A stretch of DNA of 64,000 bases, taken from NCBI RefSeq assembly GCF_027595985.1, contig NC_073302.1, forward strand, positions 166,329,951 to 166,393,950, read 5' to 3'. The notes under the pieces were generated by a model that searched no databases, was not told where the DNA came from, and saw only the letters and a program-made list of their open reading frames with translations. Shown here piece after piece: positions 44,799 through 55,662 of this stretch. This DNA comes from Sorex araneus (Eukaryota > Chordata > Mammalia > Eulipotyphla > Soricidae). A program made the position numbers and the translations under genes. Within the stretch, counting starts at the first letter, position 1. Every line of letters begins with the position of its first letter.

Positions 44799-45917
44799 CT
44801 CGGCCTTATGACTGGGTCTTAATATTATACAGAGCTTAAAGAAGCTTTGATTTTTCACAACTATCTAGCAAGGCCACAGTTGTTTTCTTAGGGGGACAGA
44901 GGAGATATGGGGAGGGCACTGACCATATCTTCTAAATTAAGATGCTATCCTGTCATTGTAGCATCTGGAGCTCAGGAAGAACCAAGAAATGATGTGGCTA
45001 CTTCACATACAAAACTCTAGCACTAGATGCCAAAGGGAAAAATTCTTCCCCATTAAAAAGGGAAAATAGTATTTTCAATGAAATGAAATACAGTGAATGA
45101 AATGGAACCAAAATCCTGGGCATCATTCTTCACATTACTTTTTATTTTCTATCTTGCTAAATAAGACTAGTTTTCTTCATAACCAGTTATTGAGCATCTG
45201 CAAGCAAATTCTTAGCAAGTACCTAAGTGGCTTGTTGTTTTTAGTGAAGTATAGGAATCATTTTATTATATCAACAGCTTCCCAAAGGGGGAAAGTCTTT
45301 TTCTCTATAATTCATGCACCTGACATAACACCTTCTGGGTAGTTGGTACTTGACAACTAACTCTTGACTTAAATGCAACTGAAGTATGAGTATTTTCAGT
45401 CTTTTGCAGAGATTTTGTCAGCTATTGTCCCCAGTAATAAGAACCATCATCAAAGTATTTCCTGTACAATAAATTAAGAAATCTCTTTTCCAGTCTGCCA
45501 GTGCTCTAGCCAAGTGTCTGTTATATTTGACCTATTGTTCTACATTTTTACCCTTGACTCTCTTTAAACCTTTTTCAAGCAAAGTATCACCTTGGTTGGT
45601 TAATAAAGTCTAAGGATGAGTGGTTCTAAACTCAAGCAGAGCAAAATGACTTGGATCTTGTTAAAAGTAGAAATTTTTCAACCCCAATTTTATGGATATT
45701 AATTCAGCATTTGAAAAGGGGAAACACTCTGTTTTTTGTTTGTATTCTTCTCTATTATTTGCTGTGATATACAGGATTTTGTTGAACTTGCTGTGGAAGC
45801 AAGCAAATTTTCAAGAGAATAGTATAGTAACTCCCAGCCTTTTCCTGGGTTGTAACATTCCCTTCTTCCAGAAGCTTTATATTTTTAATAAGAACTTGAA
45901 TAAGTTTTCCTGTAGCA
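44799..45917. other. Intergenic sequence, nothing recognised
   Basis: No gene or recent repeat. Confidence 0.5.
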
Positions 45918-46160
45918 AACAGATAGCACAGTGGGTAGGGAGTTTGCCTTGCACACGGCCGACCCGGATTCCTCCATCCCTCTCAGAGAGCCTGACAACC
46001 TACCGAGCGTATCTCGCCTGCACAGCAGAGCCTGGCAAGCTCCCCGTGGCGTATTCGATATGCCAAAAACAGTAATAACAAAGTCTCACAATGGAGACGG
46101 TACTGGTGCTCGCTCGAGTAATCAATGAGCAACGGGATGACAGTGACAGTGATACAGTAA
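45918..46160 (+). mobile_element. Family B SINE, full length
   Basis: 'agatagcacagtgggtaggg', 'ccatccctctcagagagcct', 'gcctggcaagctccccgtgg', 'tattcgatatgccaaaaaca' and the 3' end 'gatgacagtgacagtgatac' with no poly(A). Confidence 0.93.
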
Positions 46161-46207
46161 GAAATAGATTTATGTATTATGTAAATTGAAAAAAAGGTTG
46201 ATTCACT

Positions 46208-46939
46208 TCTGGGAATATATCCCGGAGAGGCAAAAAAGTATAGTCGAAATGACATCTGCACTTGTATGTTCATCGAAGCCCTGTTTATAATAGCCAGAAT
46301 CTAGAAAAAACCCGAGTGCCTGAGAACAGATGACTTGTTAAAAAAACTTTGGTACATCTACAGAATGGAATACCATGGAGCTGTTAGAAAAGATGAAGTC
46401 ATGAAGTTTGCATATAAGTGGATCAGCCTGGAAAGTATCATGCTAAGTGAAATGAGTCAGAAAGAGAGAGATGGACAGAAATATTGCATTCATCTGTGGA
46501 TATAAAATAACAGAATGGGATACTAACACCCAAGAATAGTAAAAATAAGTACCTCACATGCTAAGGGAAAAGGCAGCTCACATAGAGAAGGGGACACCAA
46601 GTGAAGTGTGGTGGGAGGACCCACTCGGGGTGGGAGATACTGCAGAAAGTAGACTATAAATTGAACATGATGGCCACTCAGTACCTCTATTGCAAACCAC
46701 AACGCCCAAAAGGAGAGAGAGAACAAGAGGGAATGTCCTGCCACCGAGGTGGGGTGGGGTGGGGGGATGGAGTGGGGAGGGTGGGAGGGATACTGGGATC
46801 ATTGATGGTGGAAAATGGGCACTGGTGGAGGGATGGGTACTCGAGCATTGTATGACTGAAACACAATCACGAAAATATGTAAATCTGTAACTATCCTCAC
46901 GATGATTCACTAATAAAAAAATAAAATTAAAAAAAAATA
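46208..46939 (+). mobile_element. 5'-truncated L1 insertion (732 bp)
   Basis: Perfect 17-bp target duplication 'aaaaaggttgattcact' at 46191-46207 and 46940-46956. It carries the end of the L1 unit: 'tctgggaatatatcccgga', 'gttcatcgaagccctgttta', 'gaatggaataccatggagct', 'atgctaagtgaaatgagtca', a G-rich tract at 46746-46795 and the tail 'gatgattcactaataaaaa'. It is the reference here for the L1 3' end used by the composite elements. Confidence 0.93.
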
Positions 46940-46956
46940 AAAAAGGTTGATTCACT

Positions 46957-47668
46957 GATAGTTTTATTTTGTTTGGACAAATGCTCTGAGGTTATCAACA
47001 TACTTTACAAATAGTCCTTAAAGCTTAGCACTACTGTAATATTTTGTCTTGATTGACTAGTATCTTAATTTTCCCAAAGAAACTCTACTTTCAATTTATA
47101 CTATGTTTCTCTTGATAGATACGAAGGTAGACTGCAGAGTTATAAAAATCAGCAAGGGATTGGGAAAGTGGTCATCAACCTTGGCTTGTATGTGTCCAAG
47201 TGGCTTCTTCCCTGCTTACCTGATAACAAAATCAAAACGTTGAGTGCTTTTTCATTGTTTATACTGACAGCAGAGAATCTGCAGTTACCTGAACCCTGCA
47301 ACAATTGGAGGTAGGTGGGGAGGCTAGAGAATGAGAACAGATATATATGCACAGTAGCAGTCCTTCTTTCTCCTTCTTTGTTACTCAGGACTGGCATGGC
47401 AGTGTCTGTCCCTGAAACCTTTCAGAGTAGAAGTTTTCATCATTTAATACAGGAACCATAAACTGAGCCTACCTGTCCCTCTGCTTAGATGCTTTGTCAC
47501 TGTTACACACTTAGTTTCTACTCCAGAGTAAGTCATGGTGAAACATCTTTTGTCTGTTCCAGTCTGGGTAGATTCCACCATGGCACTCTCCTGGTCAAGG
47601 ATATGACAGAACTCTGCTAAATGCAGTGTGTGCTTAGGGGTCTAAAAGTGTAAAACTGCTTACAAAGT
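46957..47668. other. Intergenic sequence, nothing recognised
   Basis: No gene or clear repeat. Confidence 0.5.
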
Positions 47669-47848
47669 TGGGGCTCGAGCAATAGTACAATAGGTTGGAT
47701 ACTTGACTTGCGCCTGCAGACCCAGTTTTGATCTCCAGCATCCCACTTGGTCCCCTGAGCCCTGCCAGAAGAAACTCTTGACCATAGAGCCAGGAGTAAC
47801 CCCTGAGCACCACAGGATGTGGTTCAAAAACAAAAGCAAAAAAAAACA
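47669..47848 (+). mobile_element. Family A SINE
   Basis: 'tggggctcgagcaatagtac' to 'cacaggatgtggttcaaaaa' plus A-rich tail. Confidence 0.85.
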
Positions 47849-47867
47849 GAATAAAAGTAGCATGAGA

Positions 47868-47982
47868 GGGGATGGAGAGACACATAATTTGCCTACCTTA
47901 TAAGCATCCAACCCAGCTGACATCCAGTGACTCCCAAAGTCCCTGGGCATCACCAGGTGTGGCCCTCAAATTCAAAATACAG
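47868..47982 (+). mobile_element. Shortened old SINE
   Basis: 'ggggatggagagacacataa' and 'catcaccaggtgtggccctc', central part missing. Confidence 0.65.
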
Positions 47983-47987
47983 AAATT

Positions 47988-48172
47988 GGGGCTGGAGCCA
48001 TATCACGGCGGTAGGGCATTTGCCTTGCATGCGGCCAACCTGGGTTCCATCCCTGGCACCCCATATGGTCCCCCAGGCACCACCAGTAGTAATTCCTGAG
48101 TGCAGAGCCAGGAGTAATTCCTGAGCATCGCTGGGTGTGACCCCAAAAGCGAAACAAAACAAAACAAAATAC
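47988..48172 (+). mobile_element. Family A SINE
   Basis: 'ggggctggagccatatcacg' to 'ctgggtgtgaccccaaaagc' with an (AAAAC)n tail. Upstream 'atacagaaatt' recurs in the repeats that follow. Confidence 0.92.
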
Positions 48173-48295
48173 ATATATACAGAAATAGAATAAGATATAT
48201 ATACAGAAATTGAATATATTTAATATATACATAAATAGATATAAGATAAAATAAGTAAATAAATAAAATATATACAGAAATAGAATAAGAATGCC
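48173..48295. repeat. AT-rich tandem array seeded at a SINE tail
   Basis: 'tatacagaaatagaataaga' occurs at about 48176 and again near 48270, with 'atacagaaattgaat' between, so the target-duplication sequence has been amplified. Confidence 0.75.
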
Positions 48296-49094
48296 CAGAA
48301 GAAACTCCTTTGGATGATACCGAGTACGTGAAAAGTAAGGCAGAGCCTGGGAAATCTCTATCCCAGCTAATCAGAGTCAGCTCAGGCCGTCCAGAGATGA
48401 AGTCATTCTGTGGTATACTATGGAATGATTTGTTTTTACCTGGCACTATATAAATCCTCAGAAGAAAAATTTTTGAAATGATTTTGATAATGAATGATAA
48501 AAATATCTTTGAATATTCTAAGAATTTTACTAGACTCATATTTAGCTATCACGTGTTGAATTGGAGTTTTCTAAAATTGTCTTGTTTTATAAGCAGAATC
48601 CACAATAAAATGGTGCTTTATTTAATTGAATATTATCTTGGAGTCAATTTTGTTGTGATAGGGATACATATCAAGATCAGAAGACCATAATTTTAGCCCA
48701 AACATCAATGAGCACAGCTATTGTACACTTGATAGAAAACTATATAACTCAACCTTTATATTTTATAGCTTCTAAAGAATTTGACATGAACTGTTAATTT
48801 AAACATTCATTCAGTTATTTGGTTGATTCAGGTTAGTATCTGATAACTTCATAAATAGTGCTTCATATTTTATTCAATTGTGAAATGATTTTTACCTGAT
48901 CTAATTCCTATCTTACTGAGTTTAATAGAGAATATAATATGAAGAGAAAAATAGAGTAACTGAAGTTGAAAAACTAATTTTAAAAGTATGTTAATAATTA
49001 TGTCTATAAATAAAATGTTTGATGTGGGATCACATAAAGAAAATATTCATGTAAAACTTGAGAAAAATCATTTGACTGAATTTCTCCAAGCAAA
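48296..49094. other. Intergenic AT-rich sequence, nothing recognised
   Basis: No gene or repeat supported. Confidence 0.5.
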
Positions 49095-49109
49095 CCACTA
49101 GATGGCACT
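49095..49109 (+). promoter_or_regulatory. CTCF-like motif, perfect consensus match
   Basis: 'ccactagatggcact' matches CCASYAGRKGGCRSY at all 15 positions, in sequence that is not part of a recognised repeat. Confidence 0.6.
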
Positions 49110-49296
49110 ATCTTTGTTTCTTTGTGACTCCACTTGAAAAAAACGCATGTAGAGCACTATTTCCATGTGCTTTTCTAGGCTACTAAACAACTGTTCCTCT
49201 ATTCAAAAGGAATAAACCTATACAGGAAAAAAAGAAAAAACCTCAGTCTACTTAATGAGTAACTCATTGAGTTTGGGATTTAGTAAATTAATATCT

Positions 49297-49538
49297 TGTG
49301 TGATAACACAGCGGGTAGGGCATTTGCCTTGCACGCGGCCGACCTGGGTTTCATTCCTCCGTCCCTCTCGGAGTGCCCGGCAAGCTACCGAGAGTATCCT
49401 GCCCACACAGCAGAGCCTGGCAAGCTTCCCGTGGCATATTCAATATGCCAAAAACAGTAACAACAAGTCTCACACTGGAGATGTTACTGATGCCCGCTCA
49501 AGCAAATCGATGAGCAGCTGGATGACAGTGACAGTGAC
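49297..49538 (+). mobile_element. Family B SINE, near full length
   Basis: 'ataacacagcgggtagggca', 'ccgtccctctcggagtgccc', 'ccgtggcatattcaatatgc' and the 3' end 'gatgacagtgacagtgacta'. Confidence 0.93.
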
Positions 49539-49599
49539 TATGATTCTTTATAAATCAGAGAAATGGCTGGATCACTCATATGCAAAAAAATGGTATCTT

Positions 49600-49785
49600 G
49601 GGGCTGGAGAGATAGTACACGAGGTGGACCACTTGCTTTGCACTTGGTCGACTTGGATTTGATCCCTGTCATTCCACATGGTCCCCAGGAGTGATTCCTG
49701 AGTGCAAAGCTAGGAGTAACCCCTCGGCATTTCCAGGTGTGCTACCTGGCCCCCTACCCCCCAAAACAAAAAGCAAAAAAGGGAA
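49600..49785 (+). mobile_element. Family A SINE, diverged
   Basis: 'tggggctggagagatagtac' to 'cccaaaacaaaaagc' and A-rich end. Confidence 0.88.
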
Positions 49786-50066
49786 TGTTTTCTCTCCGGA
49801 ACACATAAACTTCCAGAATTTCAGGACTGATTGTGTAAGGCAACCTTTTCCATACAGAGAGACTCAACTAAGACAATGCTCTTCAACCTGTCTTCATTTC
49901 TTTCCACTACTTTTTTTCTCATCTAATTTCACCATCTCTAAAATTTTCTTTCCTTCTTTGTTGATGAAAAACAAAATCCCAAGAATAGCCTATCATGCTG
50001 TCATACAAGGGACAGATAATACATCACCTTCGTGGACAAGTTTCTTTTACTAAAGAAAATTTTATA
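49786..50066. other. Short unique spacer
   Basis: Nothing recognised between the two SINEs. Confidence 0.5.
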
Positions 50067-50077
50067 TACTGTATTCA

Positions 50078-50296
50078 CAGCCGGTAGGGCCTTTGCCTTG
50101 CACGAGGCCAACCTGAGTTTGATTCCTCTGTCCTTCTCAGAGAACCCAGCAAGCTACCGAGAGTATCCTGCCTGTATGGCAGAGCCTGGCAAGCTCCCCA
50201 TGGCGTATTCGATATGCCAAAAACAGTAACAAGTCTTATAATGGAGATGTTACTGGTGCCCTCTCGAGCAAATCGATGAACAACGGACAACAGTGC
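50078..50296 (+). mobile_element. Family B SINE, head partly truncated
   Basis: Starts inside the head ('gccggtagggcctttgcctt'). Perfect 11-bp target duplication 'tactgtattca' at 50067-50077 and 50297-50307. 3' end 'aacggacaacagtgc', no poly(A). Confidence 0.94.
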
Positions 50297-50320
50297 TACT
50301 GTATTCAAAATCTGTGATGT

Positions 50321-50975
50321 CCTGCTGACAAGATGTGATCCCGGGGCCGCACATGTGTGTGGCCTCTCCTCGGCTGCACGAGTGTGACTCCAGACGCCAG
50401 CTAAATTTTTCGGCATGGGCAGCTCCTCGCAGAATGTCTCCAGACTGACAACTAAGCCGAGGCCCGATGCCCGCCCAGGAGGGGAAAGGTATTTCTCTCT
50501 CTCGCCTCTTGCTTGCTGGGGGTGAAGGGCATGGTGACCGCCATATTATGACGACCACAGATGGGGTTTACAAGCTTGCAATGATCTAATATCTGGAAGA
50601 AATCTCCCTGGACTTAGTTGCTAAAGTACAGAAATCCAAAACCTCATATCTCTTCACAACAGGTCTGACTCTAGTGGGATACTCCTGACAATAATAGTGA
50701 GGTTTGTGTTGAAATATTGAATGCAGCCAAAGTAAGTAGAAAGTAAAGTGAAATTTATCAGTTACATGGCTGTTGGGGGGGGGGGGCGGGTGGGGAGCGG
50801 GATGGGAGGTGTACTGTGTTTATTTGTTTGTTTTTTTGGTTGGTTTTTTTTTTTTGGTGGTGGGATATGGGCACTGGTGAAGGGATGTTTGTTTCGGCAT
50901 TGTGTAACTGAGACTTAAGCCTGAAAGCATTGTAATTTTCCATATGGTGATTCAATAAAATAAAATTCTTTAAAA
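50321..50975 (+). mobile_element. Composite non-coding retroelement, copy 2 (655 bp)
   Basis: Target duplication 'aaaatctgtgatgt' (50307-50320) and 'aaaatctgtaatgt' (50976-50989), one mismatch. The GC-rich 5' half ('gatcccggggccgcacatgt', 'ctcgcagaatgtctcc', 'gaccgccatattatgacgac') aligns along its length with the copy at 57650. The 3' half has 'gtttgtgttgaaatattgaa', a G-rich/T-rich tract and an L1-like tail 'catatggtgattcaataaaa'. No sizeable conserved ORF. Confidence 0.88.
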
Positions 50976-51339
50976 AAAATCTGTAATGTACCCAAATGTT
51001 CTTTTTGCCTCAAGATCACTACAAGTATCTTTGTACAGTTTGGGTTTATATATTTAATAACTTGCCTTTTAAAAATTAGTTATTGAAATAATACAATAAG
51101 GTATTAACTATTTAACTGCTAAAATGCAATGTTCAAAGAGAAAAAAGTGTTCTAGTTTTATGTAAATTTAAAATGAGTACATATAAAATACTGTACTCAA
51201 CCAGCTTAAAGGAAATTTTTTAAAAATTCATATTATCAGGAATTTCTACTGTGTAAAAATGAAAGATGTCTCCCTCAATAGAAAATCAAGTTGACTCACT
51301 AATTAAAAATAAACTATTAATAAAAAAAAAAAAAAAGAA

Positions 51340-51650
51340 AAGAAATTATTAGATGATGCCTTTTCAGCAGGCCTGATTGTTGGGGGAAAATTCCAGACAA
51401 TAATAGTGAGTTCTGTATTAAAATATTGAATGTATTCAAAGTATAGAGAAAATAAAGTAAAGATCATTAGCTACTTAGGTATGGGGTGGGTGGGAGGGGG
51501 GTATATTGGAGTTCTTGGTGGTGGAACATGTGCACTGGTGAAGGGATGGGGGTTTAATCATTATATGACTGAGACTTAAACCTGAAAGCTTTGTGTTTTT
51601 TTTTCACGGTGATTCAATAAAATAAAATTATAAAATAAAAAAAAAAAAAA
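51340..51650 (+). mobile_element. Composite retroelement, 5'-truncated copy
   Basis: Begins 'attagatgatgccttttcag' (compare 'atctaatgatgccattttgg' in the copy at 31957), then 'gcctgattgttgggggaaaa', 'gtgcactggtgaagggatgg', 'cacggtgattcaataaaata' and an A tail. The preceding segment 51290-51335 ('actcactaattaaaaataaa') may be the very end of another L1. Confidence 0.85.
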
Positions 51651-51837
51651 AAGAAAATCAAAGATCCATACACTTAAAATTGTATAATTTGTAAAGGGCT
51701 GTTAAATTCAGTCGTATTCTTTGCCCATTTTCTTGCAGTGAACAGTTTTTTTATAACAAAAATTTAAAAAATAGTGTTGATGGGAAAAGCAATGTTATTG
51801 CAGAATCATATTCCATGTAATGCAATATTAAACCAAA

Positions 51838-51852
51838 CCACAAGGGGGCGGT
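51838..51852 (+). promoter_or_regulatory. CTCF-like motif
   Basis: 'ccacaagggggcggt' matches CCASYAGRKGGCRSY at 14 of 15 positions, in non-repeat sequence. Confidence 0.5.
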
Positions 51853-52389
51853 TTTTGCACTGGTTTCCCTTTGCAAATGGTGACCAGGTCCAATGATCAA
51901 ATTAGGAACCCTGTTATTAAGTTCTGAAATAAATTAAATGGACAGTGGTGTTCTTTAGCTCTAGGAATATATCTCAGGAGACATCTACTTTGTCAGAAAA
52001 AATATGGCTCTAGTAAAAAGAATGAAAATTACTTCACTCACTGTTAAATATTGCCACAAAATACTTTCAGATCTGAGCTATGTCTCAATTGTTCCGTAAT
52101 TTAGATTTGGAAAAAATTAGAGAACATAGTAGAGATTTACAAATATGGATAAGGCAGATTTTTATATGAGTGAAGAAGTCTGGATATCATCATAATACAG
52201 CATCAAATCAGAGAAATGTAACAAATGGGAAAAATTAAATCTTCTCTTAAAAAGATTATTGTTCAGGCCCAGAAATTAGTGCTATATTGAAGTGCAAATA
52301 TTCAAATGCGAGATTTTCAGATTTTTTTAAAAGAAGGAAACCAAACTATAACATGTATTATTCTAATTTTTAAAAAATATTGTCCTTTG
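51853..52389. other. Intergenic sequence, nothing recognised
   Basis: No gene or repeat supported. Confidence 0.5.
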
Positions 52390-52585
52390 GTGCCGGAGCA
52401 ATAGCACAGGGGGTAGGGCTTTTGCCTTGCACACAGCTAACCCGGGTTCAATTCCCAGCATCCCATATGCTTGCTTCACCCTGAGCACCGCCAGGAGTAA
52501 TTCCTGAGTGCAGAGCCAGGAGTAACCCCTGTTTATCGCCACGTTTGACCCCAAAAGCTAAATAAACAAATAAATAATAAAAATT
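52390..52585 (+). mobile_element. Family A SINE
   Basis: 'gccggagcaatagcacaggg', 'cccgggttcaattcccagca' and 'gagtgcagagccaggagtaa' with an AAATAAAC-type tail. Confidence 0.93.
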
Positions 52586-52634
52586 AAAATGTTGTCTTTT
52601 AACATTAACACTCCCAGTTTAAATTTGACCAGTT

Positions 52635-52810
52635 TGGGGCCAGAGAGAGAGTACAATGGGTAAAGAGCTTGTCTTGCATGTGGTGGTCCTGGATTTGATC
52701 CCTGGTACCACATAAGGTCACCCTGCACCACCAGGAGTGTTCCCTGAGCATAGTTAGGAGTAAGTCATGAGCACTGCTGGGTGTTCCTACCCCCTGCCCC
52801 CCCTGCAAAA
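52635..52810 (+). mobile_element. Family A SINE, diverged
   Basis: 'tggggccagagagagagtac' to 'gcactgctgggtgttcctac'. Confidence 0.85.
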
Positions 52811-52975
52811 ATATAGCTGAAAAATTTTTGCTTCTTGCTAAAAAATTCTCCAAGAGAGTTTTGTAGACTTCCTCTGCCATTCAAAATCTATTGTAGAGGT
52901 AAATTCTAAGAAGCATGAGTGTGATTAAAGAAGTAGAGGCAAAAATTGAGTAGCAGGAATGAGTAGGTGAACATT

Positions 52976-53140
52976 ATCACTGTATCACTGTCATTCTGTT
53001 GCTCATCATTTTGCTCAAGTGGGTGCCAGTAATGTCTCCATTCATCCCTGTCACATTTAGGGTCAGGGGAATGAGGCTCATTATTGTTACTGTTTTGGGC
53101 ATATCAAATACACCATGGGTAGCTTGCCAGGCTCTACTAT
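52976..53140 (-). mobile_element. Family B SINE, long variant, head missing
   Basis: 3' end 'tatcactgtatcactgtcat', 'gccagtaatgtctccattca', then an extra 'tttagggtcaggggaatgag' segment before 'tactgttttgggcatatcaa' and 'gtagcttgccaggctcta'. Confidence 0.85.
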
Positions 53141-53544
53141 TTGAGATTCTGCGTCTCTCTCTTCCAGGAGCTTTGTTTTATAGTCTCTGGATTTTGGCTG
53201 TTGATGAGATTATATGGCACCAGGGGCAGTTTGTGGGTGTGACTGCCAAGCTACTGGAAAACAGGGGACCTGGGTGCAAAAGGCCCAGTTAAAATCCGAG
53301 CAGGCTTGGAGAGCTGAGCCACGGGTCCCACATACCTGGGTTCCTCTGTCGGTTCCTTCATGGGTGAGGCTCGTCCGAGCATTCAGAGAGTGGTCTTGAG
53401 CATGGCTGTGGCTGGGTTCCGGAGGTTTTCGGCTGCCAGGGCTCTGCTTGGGGTGGGGAGGGAAACTCAACCTGCCCCCCTCCGAGGGGGCTCCGGTGAA
53501 GACAGCCTGGCATGAGGGCAGGTGAACAATAAGAAAGTGAAATT
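53141..53544. other. GC-richer segment of unknown origin
   Basis: About 400 bp, clearly more GC-rich than its surroundings, directly continuing the truncated family B copy. Open frames on both strands here are short and show no recognised domain. Could be the 5' part of an unlisted shrew repeat, or a processed-transcript remnant. Confidence 0.35.
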
Positions 53545-53716
53545 GGGGGCTGGAGTGACAGCACAGAGGGTAGGGTGTTTGCCTTGCACACGGCTGACCC
53601 GGGTTCAATTCTCAGCATCCCATATGTTCCCCGAGCACTGCCCGGAGTAACTCCTGAGTGCAGAGCCAGGAGTAACCCTCGAGCATCACTTAGTGTGATC
53701 CAAAAAGCGAAAAAAA
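53545..53716 (+). mobile_element. Family A SINE, young
   Basis: Near-consensus. Perfect target duplication 'aaagtgaaatt' at 53534-53544 and 53717-53727. Confidence 0.95.
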
Positions 53717-53727
53717 AAAGTGAAATT

Positions 53728-54297
53728 ATAGATCTGTGAATCAACAGGGAATCATCAGATATGGAAATTCCTCTGGGGAACTAGTTTTCCCAAACTTAGA
53801 AAACCATGGGCATCAAAATACCAGTTTTAACATTTATTGCCCTCCCTGTCCTCCCATCCAGCACTGAACGTACTGATAGGAATCAATAAACATAACGAAG
53901 GAAAAGATCAATGTAGCCAGTAATTTTATGTCGACTATCTTATAACGCACACTGTGCATGCATGTGTGTATGTAGCATCTTAATTTTTCAAGGAGGAGGT
54001 AAAGGTGAGAGTGAATAGTTAACTCTATGATCCCAGAGTGCCACTGGGCATGTCTTATCGCTGAGGCCTGCTTTCCGTCTTCACCCCGAACAATTCACAA
54101 ACTTATGGATCATGACTACCTTAACTAGCTGCAGCCCCTGTAACAACTTGTACCGTCCCCCCCCCCCTCCACTGTAACTGCAGACTCAGTTTATCTGGAG
54201 AGGCCTGAAAGAAAACGAGTTCGATTCGGGGGCGGCCACTGAGCCTTTGAGACAGGTACTGAGTCAGTGGTGCTAAAGCTTCCACTGTGAGGTCCTC
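53728..54297. other. Intergenic sequence, nothing recognised
   Basis: Includes a C run at 54159-54169; no gene. Confidence 0.5.
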
Positions 54298-54298
54298 A

Positions 54299-54349
<51 letters not shown>
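54298..54349. repeat. (AC)n microsatellite
   Basis: About 25 uninterrupted AC units. Confidence 0.95.
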
Positions 54350-54355
<6 letters not shown>

Positions 54356-54519
54356 GGCAGCCTCATTTAAGGGACCACAGAGATGCCACAAGTAAACTTA
54401 GAAACACTGAAGACAAGCAGTGCCCACGTCACTAAGGGTGATGGAAGGAAGAATTGGGTTTCTAACAGCACTTTGTCATTTTCCCGGACCTCCATCTCTA
54501 TTTTCTTTCTCTGGACCCT

Positions 54520-54580
54520 ACACGATCTCCTGAGCACTGCCTCAGAGCCAGGAGTAAGCACTGCTGAGTGGGGTTTGCTG
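54520..54580 (+). mobile_element. Family A SINE 3' fragment
   Basis: 'ctcctgagcactgcctcaga' and 'gccaggagtaagcactgctg'. Confidence 0.5.
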
Positions 54581-54639
54581 ATTTTTCTACAGTATTTCTT
54601 TCAGGAGTATGGATCTTGTAAATGTTCAGTAGTTGAACA

Positions 54640-54760
54640 GCGGGTGATGTAGCTCAAAGGACAGAGCACCGCCTGCCACGTGCGAGACCTGAGTCTGAGG
54701 CCTGGGGCCACGTGACTGCACCAGCAACACTCTAGGGGCCCACGGGAGCCGGGAGTCATC
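54640..54760 (+). mobile_element. tRNA-Ala-like SINE, old
   Basis: 'gggtgatgtagctcaaagga' followed by 'cagagcaccgcctgcc' and 'gagacctgagtctgaggcc' retain the A-box region of a tRNA-Ala-like head. Confidence 0.5.
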
Positions 54761-55127
54761 TCATCCGAGTGTCCCTCAACTCCCCTTCCCTGGCAGCACT
54801 GAGGGTGGCTCTGTGGAAAAGAAGAACTGAAATGAATTACAGTGCAGAACACTTGGGGGTGTTCAAGTTCGAAAATCAAATGCTTAACTTTTCCAGAAGG
54901 CAGCTGTGTGATGGATTTTCACAAAGGGCCTTTAGCTCTGAGATGTTTCACCTCAGTCTCGGCACTGCTGTCAGGTGATACGAACAGCAGCTGGATGTGG
55001 CTCGCCCGCCTCTCAGAAGTCTTCGGAGAAGAGTTCCCGGTGCACCTGGCCCAAGGCCTCCTGGCTTCGGAGTAGCCAGGAAGGAGCCCCCTTCGGTTCT
55101 GCTACCAGAACTGATCTTGCTGTTTGG
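54761..55127. other. Intergenic sequence, nothing recognised
   Basis: Mixed composition, no conserved ORF. Confidence 0.45.
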
Positions 55128-55297
55128 CTTTTTGCTTTTTGGGTCATACCTGGCAATGCTTAGGGGTTACTCCCGGCTCTGCACTCAGGAATCATTCCTG
55201 GCGGTGCTCAGGGGACCATATGGGATGCTGGGAATCGAACCCGGCTCGGCCGCGTGCAAGGCAAGCACCCTACCCGCTGTGCTATCCCTCCAGCCCT
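55128..55297 (-). mobile_element. Family A SINE, near-consensus, minus strand
   Basis: 'ctttttgctttttgggtcat' to 'ctgtgctatccctccagccc'. Confidence 0.94.
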
Positions 55298-55487
55298 CTG
55301 TTTTGTTTTGTTTTTTTAATTGTGATAAATAATCTCATTTTCTCTGCGGATTCTTTGCGTTTCAAGTTCTGGACACACAATTTTGGATGTAGGTAGAATT
55401 GAAGTAATTCTGACACGAGATACTTAACAAAAAGTTCTGAAAAGTACTTGAAGTTTCTTCTTCACATTGGTTTTTGAATTTTTTTCG

Positions 55488-55662
55488 CCCATCTCTTTGG
55501 GTCACACCTGGCAACGCCCAGGGGTTATTCTTGGCTCTCCACTCAGAAATTACTCCTGGCGGTGCTCATGGGACCATATGGGTGCCAGGGATCAAACCTG
55601 GGTCAGCTGTTTGTGTAAGAACAAACACCCTGCCCTCTGTAGTATGGCTCGGCCCCCTCCCT
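55488..55662 (-). mobile_element. Family A SINE, minus strand
   Basis: 'ctctttgggtcacacctggc' to 'tagtatggctcggccccctc'; head mutated. Confidence 0.9.

Noticed and set aside
48003-48539. 178-codon minus-strand ORF, the longest in the window
   Set aside because: Its C-terminal part is an antisense family A SINE and the rest is AT-rich tandem repeat; no domain is recognisable.
50758-50955. Possible triplex or G-quadruplex regulatory element in the G-rich and T-rich tract
   Set aside because: The tract is a standard part of the L1/composite 3' end, present in every copy, so it is not a locus-specific signal.
53141-53544. Exon of an unlisted gene
   Set aside because: GC-richer but without conserved ORF, splice sites or recognised domain; it directly continues a family B long variant and is more likely repeat-derived.
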